Shown here piece after piece: positions 35,545 through 43,220 of a stretch of DNA of 64,000 nt; position 1 is the first letter of the stretch; every line of letters starts with the position of its first letter. The notes beneath the pieces were generated by a model, which made no database searches, was not told the DNA's origin, and was given only the letters and a program-made list of their open reading frames with translations. Location of the stretch: assembly GCF_000711235.1 (NCBI RefSeq), contig NZ_JOMI01000003.1, forward strand, positions 620,001-684,000. The letters run 5' to 3'. The position numbers and the translations under genes were made by a program. This DNA is from Prevotella sp. 10(H). GTDB lineage: Bacteria > Bacteroidota > Bacteroidia > Bacteroidales > Dysgonomonadaceae.

Positions 35545-36407
35545 TTTTTTGCTATACTTTTTGCGAAGAGATTAATACCCAGAACGAAAAGCAAGAGTAG
35601 CAAGGACGAAGACCATACAAGGCTTGCAAGGTTAGGGTCGTTATAGAATTCCCATATCAACAGCGATATGGCACTTGTCGGTTGTGTGGCGTCCCAGTTT
35701 ACAGATGCAGCGCCAAGCGCAGTAACCAGTAAGGGTGCGGTTTCGCCCATTACGCGCGATACGGCAAGAAGTGAACCTGTAAACAATCCACTAAAAGCCG
35801 AGGGCAGTAATACCCGTAATATAACGGTGGTATATGAACCGCCGAGCGCCAGTCCGGCTTCTTTCAGCGAAGCGGGCAGCATTTTTATACTTTCTTCGGT
35901 GGAGCGTATTATCATCGGCAGCATCATAATGGCAAGGGCGATACTACCCGCCAGTGCCGAGTAGCCAGACATAGGTACTACCACCCATATATAAACTACT
36001 ACCCCGATTACGATAGAGGGTATTCCCTGCAGTAAATCACTGAGGCTACGGACAAAATTAGCCATTCGCTTTTTCTGGTTTTCGGCAAGGTATATCCCAA
36101 CCATAATACCTAAAGGGATAGCTATAACGGTAGCAATAGCCAGAATCAGCAATGTACCTGTTATCCCGTTCAATATGCCGCCCGGAATAGGGCTGTCGCT
36201 GATACGGGCAAGCATAGCTTCCATCGATGTGGGGGCTACTTCGGTGAACAGGCTAAGATTGAATTGTTTATATCCTTTCTTTATCAGTTCCCAGAGGATG
36301 AGAAAAAGAGGAATCATCGTAAGGCCTGATAGCGTGCAGACTCCATAGAAGAACACTTTATTCTTCGCAAGCCTGAATTTAGCGGTGGATGTCAGTCTCT
36401 TTTTCAT
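35529..36407 (-). CDS. pstA: phosphate ABC transporter permease PstA
   Basis: An inner-membrane permease of 292 residues with about six transmembrane helices. The binding-protein-dependent permease motif ([20 protein letters not shown]) contacts PstB. Other PstA features are the first helix [19 protein letters not shown], the pore segment [17 protein letters not shown] and [16 protein letters not shown]. It overlaps pstC by 4 nt (ATGA) and pstB by 16 nt, so the three transporter genes are tightly coupled. Size and motifs are normal. Confidence 0.96.
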   Translation of the reverse strand: MKKRLTSTAKFRLAKNKVFFYGVCTLSGLTMIPLFLILWELIKKGYKQFNLSLFTEVAPTSMEAMLARISDSPIPGGILNGITGTLLILAIATVIAIPLGIMVGIYLAENQKKRMANFVRSLSDLLQGIPSIVIGVVVYIWVVVPMSGYSALAGSIALAIMMLPMIIRSTEESIKMLPASLKEAGLALGGSYTTVILRVLLPSAFSGLFTGSLLAVSRVMGETAPLLVTALGAASVNWDATQPTSAISLLIWEFYNDPNLASLVWSSSLLLLLFVLGINLFAKSIAKKWKIQ

Positions 36408-37318
36408 TTATTTACCATTTTCATGATGTACTTGGCCACAAAATTGATACATGCTGTAATAAGGAACAGCAATAGTCCGATAGCCATGAGTGAACTCAGT
36501 TTCAATCCGCTGGCTTCGCCGAACTGGTTAGCAATAATACTTGCCATTGAGTTTCCTGTATCGGATAGTGCCATTGGAATGTTTATCGTATTTCCTATAA
36601 GCATCGTTACGGCCATTGTTTCTCCCAGTGCCCGACCAAATGCCAGTACATACGAAGCGAATATTCCCGAGCCTGCAACCGGAAGATTTACACTGGTGAT
36701 AACTTCCAGATTGGTCGCTCCGAGACTGTAAGCACCTTCCTTCAATTCGTTGGGTACCATAGCTATAAATTCGGCGCTCAGAGATGATGCATACGGGATA
36801 ATCATAATAGCTAGTACAATAGATGCCAGCAGTACGCCGAATCCCTGATCACTTACACCCATATCTATAAGTATCGGGCGCAGGGTATAAAATCCCCACA
36901 ACCCGTATACAATAGATGGTATTCCTGCCAGCAGGTCTACAACCGAACTGACTATTGTCGATATTTTTTTATTCCTGAAATATTCACCGTTGAATAAGGC
37001 AACCGATAGAGAAAATGGTATACAAAATAATAATGCAAGTATGGATGTCATCATTGTGCCGACAATGAATGGCAAGGCACCGTACACATCATTTCGCGAG
37101 TCCCATTCAGTAGAAGTGATAAAGCCAAATCCAAACTCGGAGAATGCCCCGATGCTTTTGCTTACCAGTCCGTAGATGATTCCTGCGGTGAGGATTATAA
37201 TGAAGCAGGCAGCAACGAATAATATGGCTTTAAATATTTTATCTTTGAGCCCCTCCCCACCTCCCCGGGGGGAGGCTTTAGTAAACCCTGATAATTTTTT
37301 AGTCTTTACATGAAGCAT
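36404..37318 (-). CDS. pstC: phosphate ABC transporter permease PstC with repeat-derived N-terminus
   Basis: An inner-membrane permease of 304 residues, partner of PstA. Membrane helices begin at about residue 30 (IFKAILFVAACFIIILTAGI). PstC motifs include DLLAGIPSIVYGLWGFY, the coupling segment KEGAYSLGATNLEVITSVNLP and ALGETMAVTMLIGNT. The residues before the first helix are odd: ASPRGGGEGLK (about 15-25) is the translation of a GC-rich repeat (37247-37278), of which a second, inverted copy lies upstream of the start codon. The first 25 residues are therefore probably not ancestral, and no other Met lies before the first helix. The transporter body looks intact. It overlaps pstA by 4 nt. 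Confidence 0.95.
   Translation of the reverse strand: MLHVKTKKLSGFTKASPRGGGEGLKDKIFKAILFVAACFIIILTAGIIYGLVSKSIGAFSEFGFGFITSTEWDSRNDVYGALPFIVGTMMTSILALLFCIPFSLSVALFNGEYFRNKKISTIVSSVVDLLAGIPSIVYGLWGFYTLRPILIDMGVSDQGFGVLLASIVLAIMIIPYASSLSAEFIAMVPNELKEGAYSLGATNLEVITSVNLPVAGSGIFASYVLAFGRALGETMAVTMLIGNTINIPMALSDTGNSMASIIANQFGEASGLKLSSLMAIGLLLFLITACINFVAKYIMKMVNK
37247..37278 (-). repeat. GC-rich palindromic element, copy 1 (inside pstC)
   Basis: A 32-bp element with an inner hairpin CCTCCCC-GG-GGGGAGG, starting GAGCCCCTCC on the plus strand. It is in frame in pstC and encodes residues of about 15-25. Its C/G runs stand out against the AT-rich surroundings. It pairs with copy 2 at 37334-37365 in inverted orientation. 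Confidence 0.85.
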
Positions 37319-37333
37319 GTTATATCATTTTAT

Positions 37334-37365
37334 AACCTCCCCTTTGGGGAGGAATGGAGGGGCTC
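37334..37365 (+). repeat. GC-rich palindromic element, copy 2 (pstS-pstC spacer)
   Basis: The inverted counterpart of copy 1. Its complement reads GAGCCCCTCC, 3 nt, CCTCCCC, AAA, GGGGAGG, TT, the same blocks as copy 1 with changes only in the spacers. It directly abuts the pstS stop codon and ends 16 nt before the pstC start, so the two copies bracket that start in the mRNA. Confidence 0.85.
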
Positions 37366-38436
37366 TTAGTGAGCAGTGTCTTTAGCAACTGATAGTTGAT
37401 AGGTTTCTATTTTATTTCCACCGTATGTCATCGATTCTATCAGGGCCTTAGTCTTTTCTACGGCAACGGCAGGGAGTGGTGCATAGTGCGTTTTGGTTGC
37501 AATGGCCTGTCCTTCTTCACTGATGATATAGTTTAGTAATCCGACGAGTGCTTTTGCCTGAACTTCCGACCGTGCGTTATAGTTCTGTTCTTTATAAGCG
37601 ATTATCCACGTAAAGGTACTGATCGGATAGGCCTCGGGATTCGCTGAATTGGTTATAACAACGCGTGTATCATTCGGTATATCTACATTTGCAGATGCTG
37701 AAATGCTCTTACTGTCTGCCGCTATAAAGTTTCCGGCACTGTTTTGCAGTAATGCCGATGTCATATTCAATGCCAGTGCATATTCCGAACCGATATATCC
37801 GAATCCTCCTTCCGTTTCGGCAATGATGCCCGCTACTCCCGGATTACCTTTTGCTGCGATTCCAACGGGAAATTTCAATGATTTGCCTTCGCCGATTTCA
37901 GTTTTCCAAGCCGGGTTTACTTTCGACATATATTCCGAGAAAACCGATGTTGTACCGCTACCGTCCGAGCGGTAAACTACTGTAATTCCTTTATCGGGAA
38001 AGTTCAGGGAAGGATTCAATTCCTTGATTTTAGCATCGTTCCAGTTTGTGATCTTACCCAGATAAATATCAGATATAATATCTGCCGTCAGTTTAAGGTC
38101 TTTCACGTCTTTCAAATTATAGGCCAGTACCACACCTCCTAATGCTGTAGGTATATGTACCACATCTGCTCCCATGTCCTTTAGTTCGGCATCGGATAAA
38201 AATACGTCCGAGGCTCCAAAATCTACAGTCTGGTCTTTCAAACTACGGATGCCACCGCCACTACCGATGGCACCGTAGGTTACCTTGCTGCCTATTTTTG
38301 AATATTCTTTGAAAACTATATTGTAGAAAGGGGCGGGGAATGTGGCTCCTGCTCCCGATAAATTGCTCTCTTTGTTGCCGCACGAACTAAGTGCGATTGC
38401 TAATACTGCTGTTACGAATAATAATGTTTTTTTCAT
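37366..38436 (-). CDS. pstS: phosphate-binding lipoprotein PstS
   Basis: The periplasmic phosphate receptor of the Pst importer, 356 residues. A lipoprotein signal (MKKTLLFVTAVLAIALSSC, Cys19) anchors it, as expected for a Bacteroidetes PstS. Phosphate-binding loops are visible: GAGATFPAPFY near the mature N-terminus, GSGGGIRSLKDQTVDFGASD, and RSDGSGTTSVF. It is the first gene of the pst-pho transcript and has a candidate PhoB site about 60 nt upstream overlapping the -33 region. It is separated from pstC by a GC-rich hairpin that may lower downstream expression relative to the abundant binding protein. Confidence 0.97.
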   Translation of the reverse strand: MKKTLLFVTAVLAIALSSCGNKESNLSGAGATFPAPFYNIVFKEYSKIGSKVTYGAIGSGGGIRSLKDQTVDFGASDVFLSDAELKDMGADVVHIPTALGGVVLAYNLKDVKDLKLTADIISDIYLGKITNWNDAKIKELNPSLNFPDKGITVVYRSDGSGTTSVFSEYMSKVNPAWKTEIGEGKSLKFPVGIAAKGNPGVAGIIAETEGGFGYIGSEYALALNMTSALLQNSAGNFIAADSKSISASANVDIPNDTRVVITNSANPEAYPISTFTWIIAYKEQNYNARSEVQAKALVGLLNYIISEEGQAIATKTHYAPLPAVAVEKTKALIESMTYGGNKIETYQLSVAKDTAH

Positions 38437-38484
38437 TTTCTTTTACCATTTTAATTCTGCTGCAATATTATTATGTTATTGCAA

Positions 38485-38518
38485 CAAAGGAACTAAGGTT
38501 CTGTTACGAAACAGTTAA
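38485..38518 (-). promoter_or_regulatory. candidate Pho box and promoter of pstS
   Basis: Read on the minus strand, consecutive 11-mers TTAACTGTTTC (38508-38518) and GTAACAGAACC (38497-38507), then a partial TTAGTTCC (38489-38496), run into a one-off -7 element TTCCTTTG (38485-38492). The KTAAC core recurs every 11 bp, as expected for PhoB half-sites, and covers the -33 position. A closely similar array precedes the porin at 41056-41088. Confidence 0.6.
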
Positions 38519-38569
38519 GATTACGGGATGTAAAGAATTCCCTGATTTCGGCGGGGAGAAAATTATTCG

Positions 38570-38577
38570 TACTTTTG
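38570..38577 (+). promoter_or_regulatory. -7 box (TACTTTTG) for the MATE gene
   Basis: A perfect TAnnTTTG, 43 nt before the MATE start codon. Confidence 0.45.
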
Positions 38578-38620
38578 CACCCGCTAAACATGATAAATAG
38601 AGGGAATCGGATTTTCGAAA

Positions 38621-39967
38621 ATGAAACAGCTTTTTTATAAATATAAATCACATTATATAGCCCTATTGTATCTGGGACTGCCGATTGTTATCGGACAGAT
38701 AGGCATGATTATAGTCGGCTTTGCGGATACACTCATGGTAGGACATTACAATATGGAGGGGCTTGCGGCAGCTTCTTTTGTAAATAATGTATTCAATCTG
38801 GCTATAATATTCGGTACAGGATTTTCATACGGACTTACGCCTGTAGTGGGCAGTTTGTTCGGTAATAAAGAATTGCCCGTAGCAGGCAGAATGCTGAAGA
38901 ACAGTATTTTTGCAAATGTACTGGTAGCAATACTCCTTACACTGATAATGACCGTCTTATATTTCAATGTAGAGAAGATAGGACAACCCGAAGAACTGAT
39001 ACCACTGATTAAGCCATATTATATAGTACTGCTTATATCCATTATATTTATAATGCTTTTCAATGCCTTCAAGCAATTTGCCGACGGGATAACCGATACG
39101 CGTACTGCGATGTGGATTCTCCTCGGCGGGAATGTGTTGAATATAATAGGCAATTACATACTCATATACGGAAAACTGGGTATGCCCGAACTTGGACTGC
39201 TCGGAGCGGGTATCAGCACATTGGTTTCCCGTATAGTGATGCTTCTAGCGTTTGTGGTTATCTTCTTTTTCACTAAAAGATATATGCAGTATCGCGGAGG
39301 CTTTTCGCGGTCGAAGATTAATAAACCCGACTTCAAAAAACTGAATAAACTGGGTTGGCCTATTGCTTTCCAGATGGGTATGGAAGCGGCCTCTTTCAGC
39401 CTTAGTGCCGTAATGATAGGTTGGCTGGGGGCCATAGCTTTGGCTGCGCACCAGATTATGGTAACGGTTTCTACCGTCAGCTTTATGATGTTTTATGGTA
39501 TGGGTGCGGCGATAGCTGTGCGTATCAGTAATTTTAAGGGAACAAACGATATATTGAATATCCGCAATTCGGCTTTTGCAGGTGCGCATATTATCATTGT
39601 GATGGCGATTATAACCTCTTCAGTTATCTTTTTCTGTAGAAATTATATTGGCGGTTGGTTTACAGACGATAAAGAAGTGGGCATGGTGGTTGTTTCGCTT
39701 GTTTTTCCTATGTTGCTGTATCAGTTCGGCGACGGTATGCAGATTACATTTGCCAATGCACTTAGAGGTATTGCAGATGTAAAGGCAATGATGGTAATAG
39801 CTTTTATTTCTTATTTTATAATTGCTTTACCCATAGGATATATATGCGGCTTCATTCTTGACTGGAAAGTACCGGGTGTTTGGATGGCATTTCCGTCAGG
39901 GCTGAGTTGTGCGGCTATACTGATGTATTGGCGTTTTCAGAAGAAAACGAAGATGGTAAGTCTATAA
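38621..39967 (+). CDS. MATE family efflux transporter
   Basis: A 448-residue inner-membrane protein with twelve predicted helices in two similar halves, coupling cation influx to export of drugs or metabolites. Landmarks are the N-terminal YLGLPIVIGQIGMIIVGFAD, VVGSLFGNKE, and the second-half LGWPIAFQMGMEAASFSLSAV, AAHQIMVTVSTVSFMMFYGMG and YQFGDGMQITFANALRG. This is the NorM-like branch. It is divergent from pstS, sharing a 184-nt spacer. Substrate unknown. Confidence 0.93.
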   Translation: MKQLFYKYKSHYIALLYLGLPIVIGQIGMIIVGFADTLMVGHYNMEGLAAASFVNNVFNLAIIFGTGFSYGLTPVVGSLFGNKELPVAGRMLKNSIFANVLVAILLTLIMTVLYFNVEKIGQPEELIPLIKPYYIVLLISIIFIMLFNAFKQFADGITDTRTAMWILLGGNVLNIIGNYILIYGKLGMPELGLLGAGISTLVSRIVMLLAFVVIFFFTKRYMQYRGGFSRSKINKPDFKKLNKLGWPIAFQMGMEAASFSLSAVMIGWLGAIALAAHQIMVTVSTVSFMMFYGMGAAIAVRISNFKGTNDILNIRNSAFAGAHIIIVMAIITSSVIFFCRNYIGGWFTDDKEVGMVVVSLVFPMLLYQFGDGMQITFANALRGIADVKAMMVIAFISYFIIALPIGYICGFILDWKVPGVWMAFPSGLSCAAILMYWRFQKKTKMVSL

Positions 39968-39974
39968 ATAAAAC

Positions 39975-41006
39975 CTACAAATTAAATTCAATATTTATAT
40001 AAGCGTATTGTTCCGACTTACTTCTATCTGCATTGATATTGCGGAAGTTAGGAGCTATCTTCAATTGTTTAAGCGGCTGGAACTCTACGCCTATCATCAT
40101 TAATTGTCCGTCGAGGCTGTTCCAAGGCGAAGTGAAATTGTCGGGATTTGTAGAATCCATAAGGTCATAACGGGCAAATACTCTCCATTTAGAAGCCACT
40201 TTTCCCGATGCATAGGCCGAATAACCGTAATAATCTTTCTTTTCTATGAATCCTTTGTTATACACCCTGTTGTATTCCACACCGCCCGATATGTTTTTAT
40301 CCTGATATCCTGCAAAAAGAGACAGACTATATTGGTCTTTATATTTTGCATCCGTTGCGCTTTCCGGTAATGCATCCCGGCCTGCTTCGTCGTCATTGTA
40401 TATATCGGCATATACTCTTAATATCGTATTTTTTATAGGGTGCAGGCTGATTCCCGCGGCATAGCGCATATTATTGTCTTTCTTTATCTTCTTATATCCT
40501 TCACCGTTGGTAATGCTTACATCTGCCGAAATATAATCGTTGAATTTATATTCTGCTGTAACGCCTAAATCCACACTCGGAGCCATCTTGTTTAAATCCT
40601 GAAATGATTTCAGGACATAGCGGTGCATAAAGTAATTTTCCTGGATGCTGAACTGCATTAAACCGGTTAGGCCTACGTTGATATTGAAGCCTTTATCGCT
40701 CCAGTTAACAAAAGCATTACGGAGGTGTACTTCAATATCATTGGAAGAGCTTTTGCCCGATGCCCCGTCTATTATTACCTGTCCGGAAAATGTACGTGTG
40801 AATTTATAATTATAACCGAGAAATGCCCGTGTGATATCGAATCCTTTTTCGTGGTTTACGTGTCCGAATCCCGTACTATAATCGATAAAACTGCGGGCTA
40901 TTATCTTCCCCGATGGCTTGAATGCTGTAGAATCCTGAGCAAAGCAGGAGTTTATTCCCTGTAATATGATTATGCAAATAATGAAAGAAAGTTGTTTCAT
41001 ACCCAT
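39975..41006 (-). CDS. OprO/OprP-type phosphate-selective porin
   Basis: An outer-membrane porin of about 343 residues with a signal peptide (MKQLSFIICIIILQGINSCFAQ). I place the start at ATG 41006 (MGMKQL); ATG 41000 is equally possible. A GTG/TTG-type start at 41063 would lie within the regulatory repeats and is unlikely. The mature chain opens with SGKIIARSFIDYSTGFG and continues with alternating strands (RAFLGYNYKFTRTFSGQVIID, LRNAFVNWSDKGFNINVGL, RYAAGISLHPIKNTILRVYAD), ending YINIEFNL. This matches the porin O and P family. A three-repeat Pho-box-like array upstream and the nearby pst locus support phosphate or phosphate-ester uptake. Confidence 0.87.
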   Translation of the reverse strand: MGMKQLSFIICIIILQGINSCFAQDSTAFKPSGKIIARSFIDYSTGFGHVNHEKGFDITRAFLGYNYKFTRTFSGQVIIDGASGKSSSNDIEVHLRNAFVNWSDKGFNINVGLTGLMQFSIQENYFMHRYVLKSFQDLNKMAPSVDLGVTAEYKFNDYISADVSITNGEGYKKIKKDNNMRYAAGISLHPIKNTILRVYADIYNDDEAGRDALPESATDAKYKDQYSLSLFAGYQDKNISGGVEYNRVYNKGFIEKKDYYGYSAYASGKVASKWRVFARYDLMDSTNPDNFTSPWNSLDGQLMMIGVEFQPLKQLKIAPNFRNINADRSKSEQYAYINIEFNL

Positions 41007-41020
41007 TCCTAATTTTTTCA

Positions 41021-41049
41021 CAAAGTAAAGTGTAAAAATTTGAAAACAA
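41021..41049 (-). promoter_or_regulatory. probable promoter of the porin gene
   Basis: On the minus strand, TTG (41047-41049) is followed after 18 nt by TTACTTTG (41021-41028), one base from TAnnTTTG. The start site would fall near 41014, so translation must begin at 41006 or 41000. Confidence 0.45.
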
Positions 41050-41055
41050 CATTGT

Positions 41056-41088
41056 AACCTCATTAAGGTTTCGTTAAGATAACGTTAC
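41056..41088 (-). promoter_or_regulatory. candidate Pho box: three contiguous 11-bp repeats before the porin
   Basis: On the minus strand: GTAACGTTATC (41078-41088), TTAACGAAACC (41067-41077) and TTAATGAGGTT (41056-41066). The core KTAAY repeats at an exact 11-bp period. The segment TTAACGAAACCTTAA closely matches GTAACAGAACCTTAG upstream of pstS. Confidence 0.6.
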
Positions 41089-41096
41089 ATAATATA

Positions 41097-43100
41097 CTAT
41101 AGTTCAATATCGATTTTTTGACCGCTTTTGCCTTTTATCGATTTTACAAGCTTTCCGTTTATATATATGTCTGTTTTTATTCTGTCCTGTACTTTATTTA
41201 CATCTATATCGATTGATTTTTTATCGAAAGCTATTATGTTTTTCAATTGCATATACTCCCAGTCGTTAGGTAGCTGCGGTGTTATTGAAAAACTGTTTAA
41301 TCCCGTAGGTCTGAATCCGAAAATACCTTCGGTTACCACACGGCAATAAAGTGCGCTTTCGGCAGACAGATGCCTTTGATTTCCTTCGGGCCATGCTTCC
41401 ACAGCATACGGAACGTGGTCGCCCAGCAATCTCCTTTTGGAATAATCGGTAAGATAAGGCAAGGCTCTTTCTTTTGCACCTGCGGCAAATGCACCGCGCA
41501 GCCCGTATAAGGTCGACCTGTCCCAGAATGTCTTATCGCCTGTAATGGTTAACAATCCGTCTTTCGTCCAAAGGAGGGGGGAGAAGAGAGCGTCTACTGT
41601 ACCATTGGCACGTTCGAAGATATCTACAGTAAGGGGTATGCATATCCAAGAGCGTAAAATATCGTTGCCTTCATAATACCGATAGGTGTCAAATCCCTGT
41701 ACATCCGCACCGAAGAAGCTGTTTATGTTTTTGTGTAACTGCTCTGCAAGTGTTTTGTATTCTTTTAATTGTTTTTGCGGTATACCCAGATCCCTGCCCA
41801 GATAACAGGCTGAAACCAATGCATCGTAATAAAGCGAAGAGGTGCAGAGGTTTGCATCTCCTGACGGAAAACGGTTTTCCAGTTCATCACTATCCGAAGC
41901 CACCACTCCGTTTTTATTAATCTTACGCTTACAATATTCGAGGCACCATTCTATCAGCGGCCACACTTCTTTCGCTTTTTCTCTATCGCCCAAAGCTAGT
42001 GCCGAACGTGCCGCGCCATACGCTATCATGGCTTGATCGCCCCTGTCGCCTGCACCGTTCCAGTAGCTGTCGCCTTCGGCTATAATCGAGCTTGGTATCG
42101 GCTTATATTGGGGATTCATATATTTTGCAAACCATTTCCATGAGGTGAGTACGCTTTCTATGGCTGTATCGTATCCCGTATATGCGAAAAACGGATTAGC
42201 ATATTCCGCCTGATCGTTTGCCCATATGGCAGCATAATATCTCGAACCGCCGGGCCCGTGAACAAGGCCTGCTTTTGTTTCGTAAATGCTTTCCATAGAG
42301 CGTATCTTGGCGAAATCGAACATTTTGTTCAATGTTTTATCCGGACAGTTAAACTGAATGTTTTTGAAGATCAGGTCTGTAAATTCTTTACGCTGTGCGA
42401 TTTCTTTGTCTATGTCTATATTTGTAAATGCAGCCGAAGAGGTTCTTCGCCCGGAATAAACAACCGAGAAAGAAACGGATTTTCCGGATTGAACTTTGAA
42501 TACTCCGCTATTGTGGGTTTCTGCTTTTATTTCGTATGCCCCATATACCCCGTTTTCCTGATGCGTGCGTGATGTTTTCTGCATGTCTTCTATATCGACA
42601 GTGATGGCATCTTTCCCGTTATTTGTAATCGTGAACTTCTCTACGGCATGAGGCTTATCCACAGACGGAGTTAATTCGCGGCGGAGTACAGAGTTGAAGC
42701 CTATATCGGATGTCGACTCCCATATACCTTTCAGATAGAACGAAGATGCTTTCTCCTGAATGACCCTTTTATTGATTTTTATTACCGGACGCGCATCGTC
42801 TGCAAATGTATGCATAAGGCTGGCATGGGTATCATTCGGTATCGTCCTCAGCATGGGGAATACCAGTAGCTTCTTGCTAACCAGCAGGCCGTTCGGGTCG
42901 GTTCCATAGGTTAGAATAACCGAGATATGCTTGCCGCTCATTTCTATATGGTCGGTATGGATATCATTATTACCGACAGTCCACATGATACCGCCTGCAG
43001 CATAACCCGATTCCTCTTTATCCAATATCTTCCAGCGGTTCTGCGCTGTTATTCCCGAAATGCAAAATAATAAACTGATAAATAATGTAATGTTTTTCAT
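41097..43100 (-). CDS. secreted six-hairpin glycosidase-like protein
   Basis: A 667-residue exported protein: signal peptide (MKNITLFISLLFCISGITAQ), an N-terminal beta-sandwich region (about 20-250) and an (alpha/alpha)6-barrel domain (about 270-590) followed by a small C-terminal beta segment. I chose ATG 43100 because it starts the signal peptide; the in-frame start at 43136 adds 12 unlikely residues. Barrel motifs resemble GH78/GH63/GH15-like enzymes: GPGGSRYYAAIWANDQAEYANPF (with a probable catalytic Asp in WANDQAEY), WNGAGDRGDQAM and EAWPEGNQRHLSAESALYCR (candidate catalytic Glu residues). I cannot assign a CAZy family. A -7 box (TATGTTTG) lies upstream at 43155-43162. It precedes the porin on the same strand, but the porin has its own control region. 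Confidence 0.78.
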   Translation of the reverse strand: MKNITLFISLLFCISGITAQNRWKILDKEESGYAAGGIMWTVGNNDIHTDHIEMSGKHISVILTYGTDPNGLLVSKKLLVFPMLRTIPNDTHASLMHTFADDARPVIKINKRVIQEKASSFYLKGIWESTSDIGFNSVLRRELTPSVDKPHAVEKFTITNNGKDAITVDIEDMQKTSRTHQENGVYGAYEIKAETHNSGVFKVQSGKSVSFSVVYSGRRTSSAAFTNIDIDKEIAQRKEFTDLIFKNIQFNCPDKTLNKMFDFAKIRSMESIYETKAGLVHGPGGSRYYAAIWANDQAEYANPFFAYTGYDTAIESVLTSWKWFAKYMNPQYKPIPSSIIAEGDSYWNGAGDRGDQAMIAYGAARSALALGDREKAKEVWPLIEWCLEYCKRKINKNGVVASDSDELENRFPSGDANLCTSSLYYDALVSACYLGRDLGIPQKQLKEYKTLAEQLHKNINSFFGADVQGFDTYRYYEGNDILRSWICIPLTVDIFERANGTVDALFSPLLWTKDGLLTITGDKTFWDRSTLYGLRGAFAAGAKERALPYLTDYSKRRLLGDHVPYAVEAWPEGNQRHLSAESALYCRVVTEGIFGFRPTGLNSFSITPQLPNDWEYMQLKNIIAFDKKSIDIDVNKVQDRIKTDIYINGKLVKSIKGKSGQKIDIEL

Positions 43101-43154
43101 ATGTAAGGCATTTATAATCACTTGTAAAATTAGCAATTAATTATTTAGTGGCAG

Positions 43155-43162
43155 CAAACATA
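43155..43162 (-). promoter_or_regulatory. -7 box (TATGTTTG) for the six-hairpin glycosidase gene
   Basis: A perfect TAnnTTTG on the minus strand, between the upstream M16 terminator and the ATG at 43100. Confidence 0.45.
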
Positions 43163-43169
43163 AAAAAGA

Positions 43170-43201
43170 AAAACCGCCCGGATATATATCCAAGCGGTTT
43201 T
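43170..43201 (-). terminator. terminator after the large M16 protease gene
   Basis: An outer 8-bp stem AAAACCGC / GCGGTTTT encloses a perfect GGATATATATCC palindrome. It lies 20 nt past the M16 stop codon and is followed on the minus strand by a T-rich tract. Confidence 0.85.
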
Positions 43202-43220
43202 AGACTATAACAATATACTG

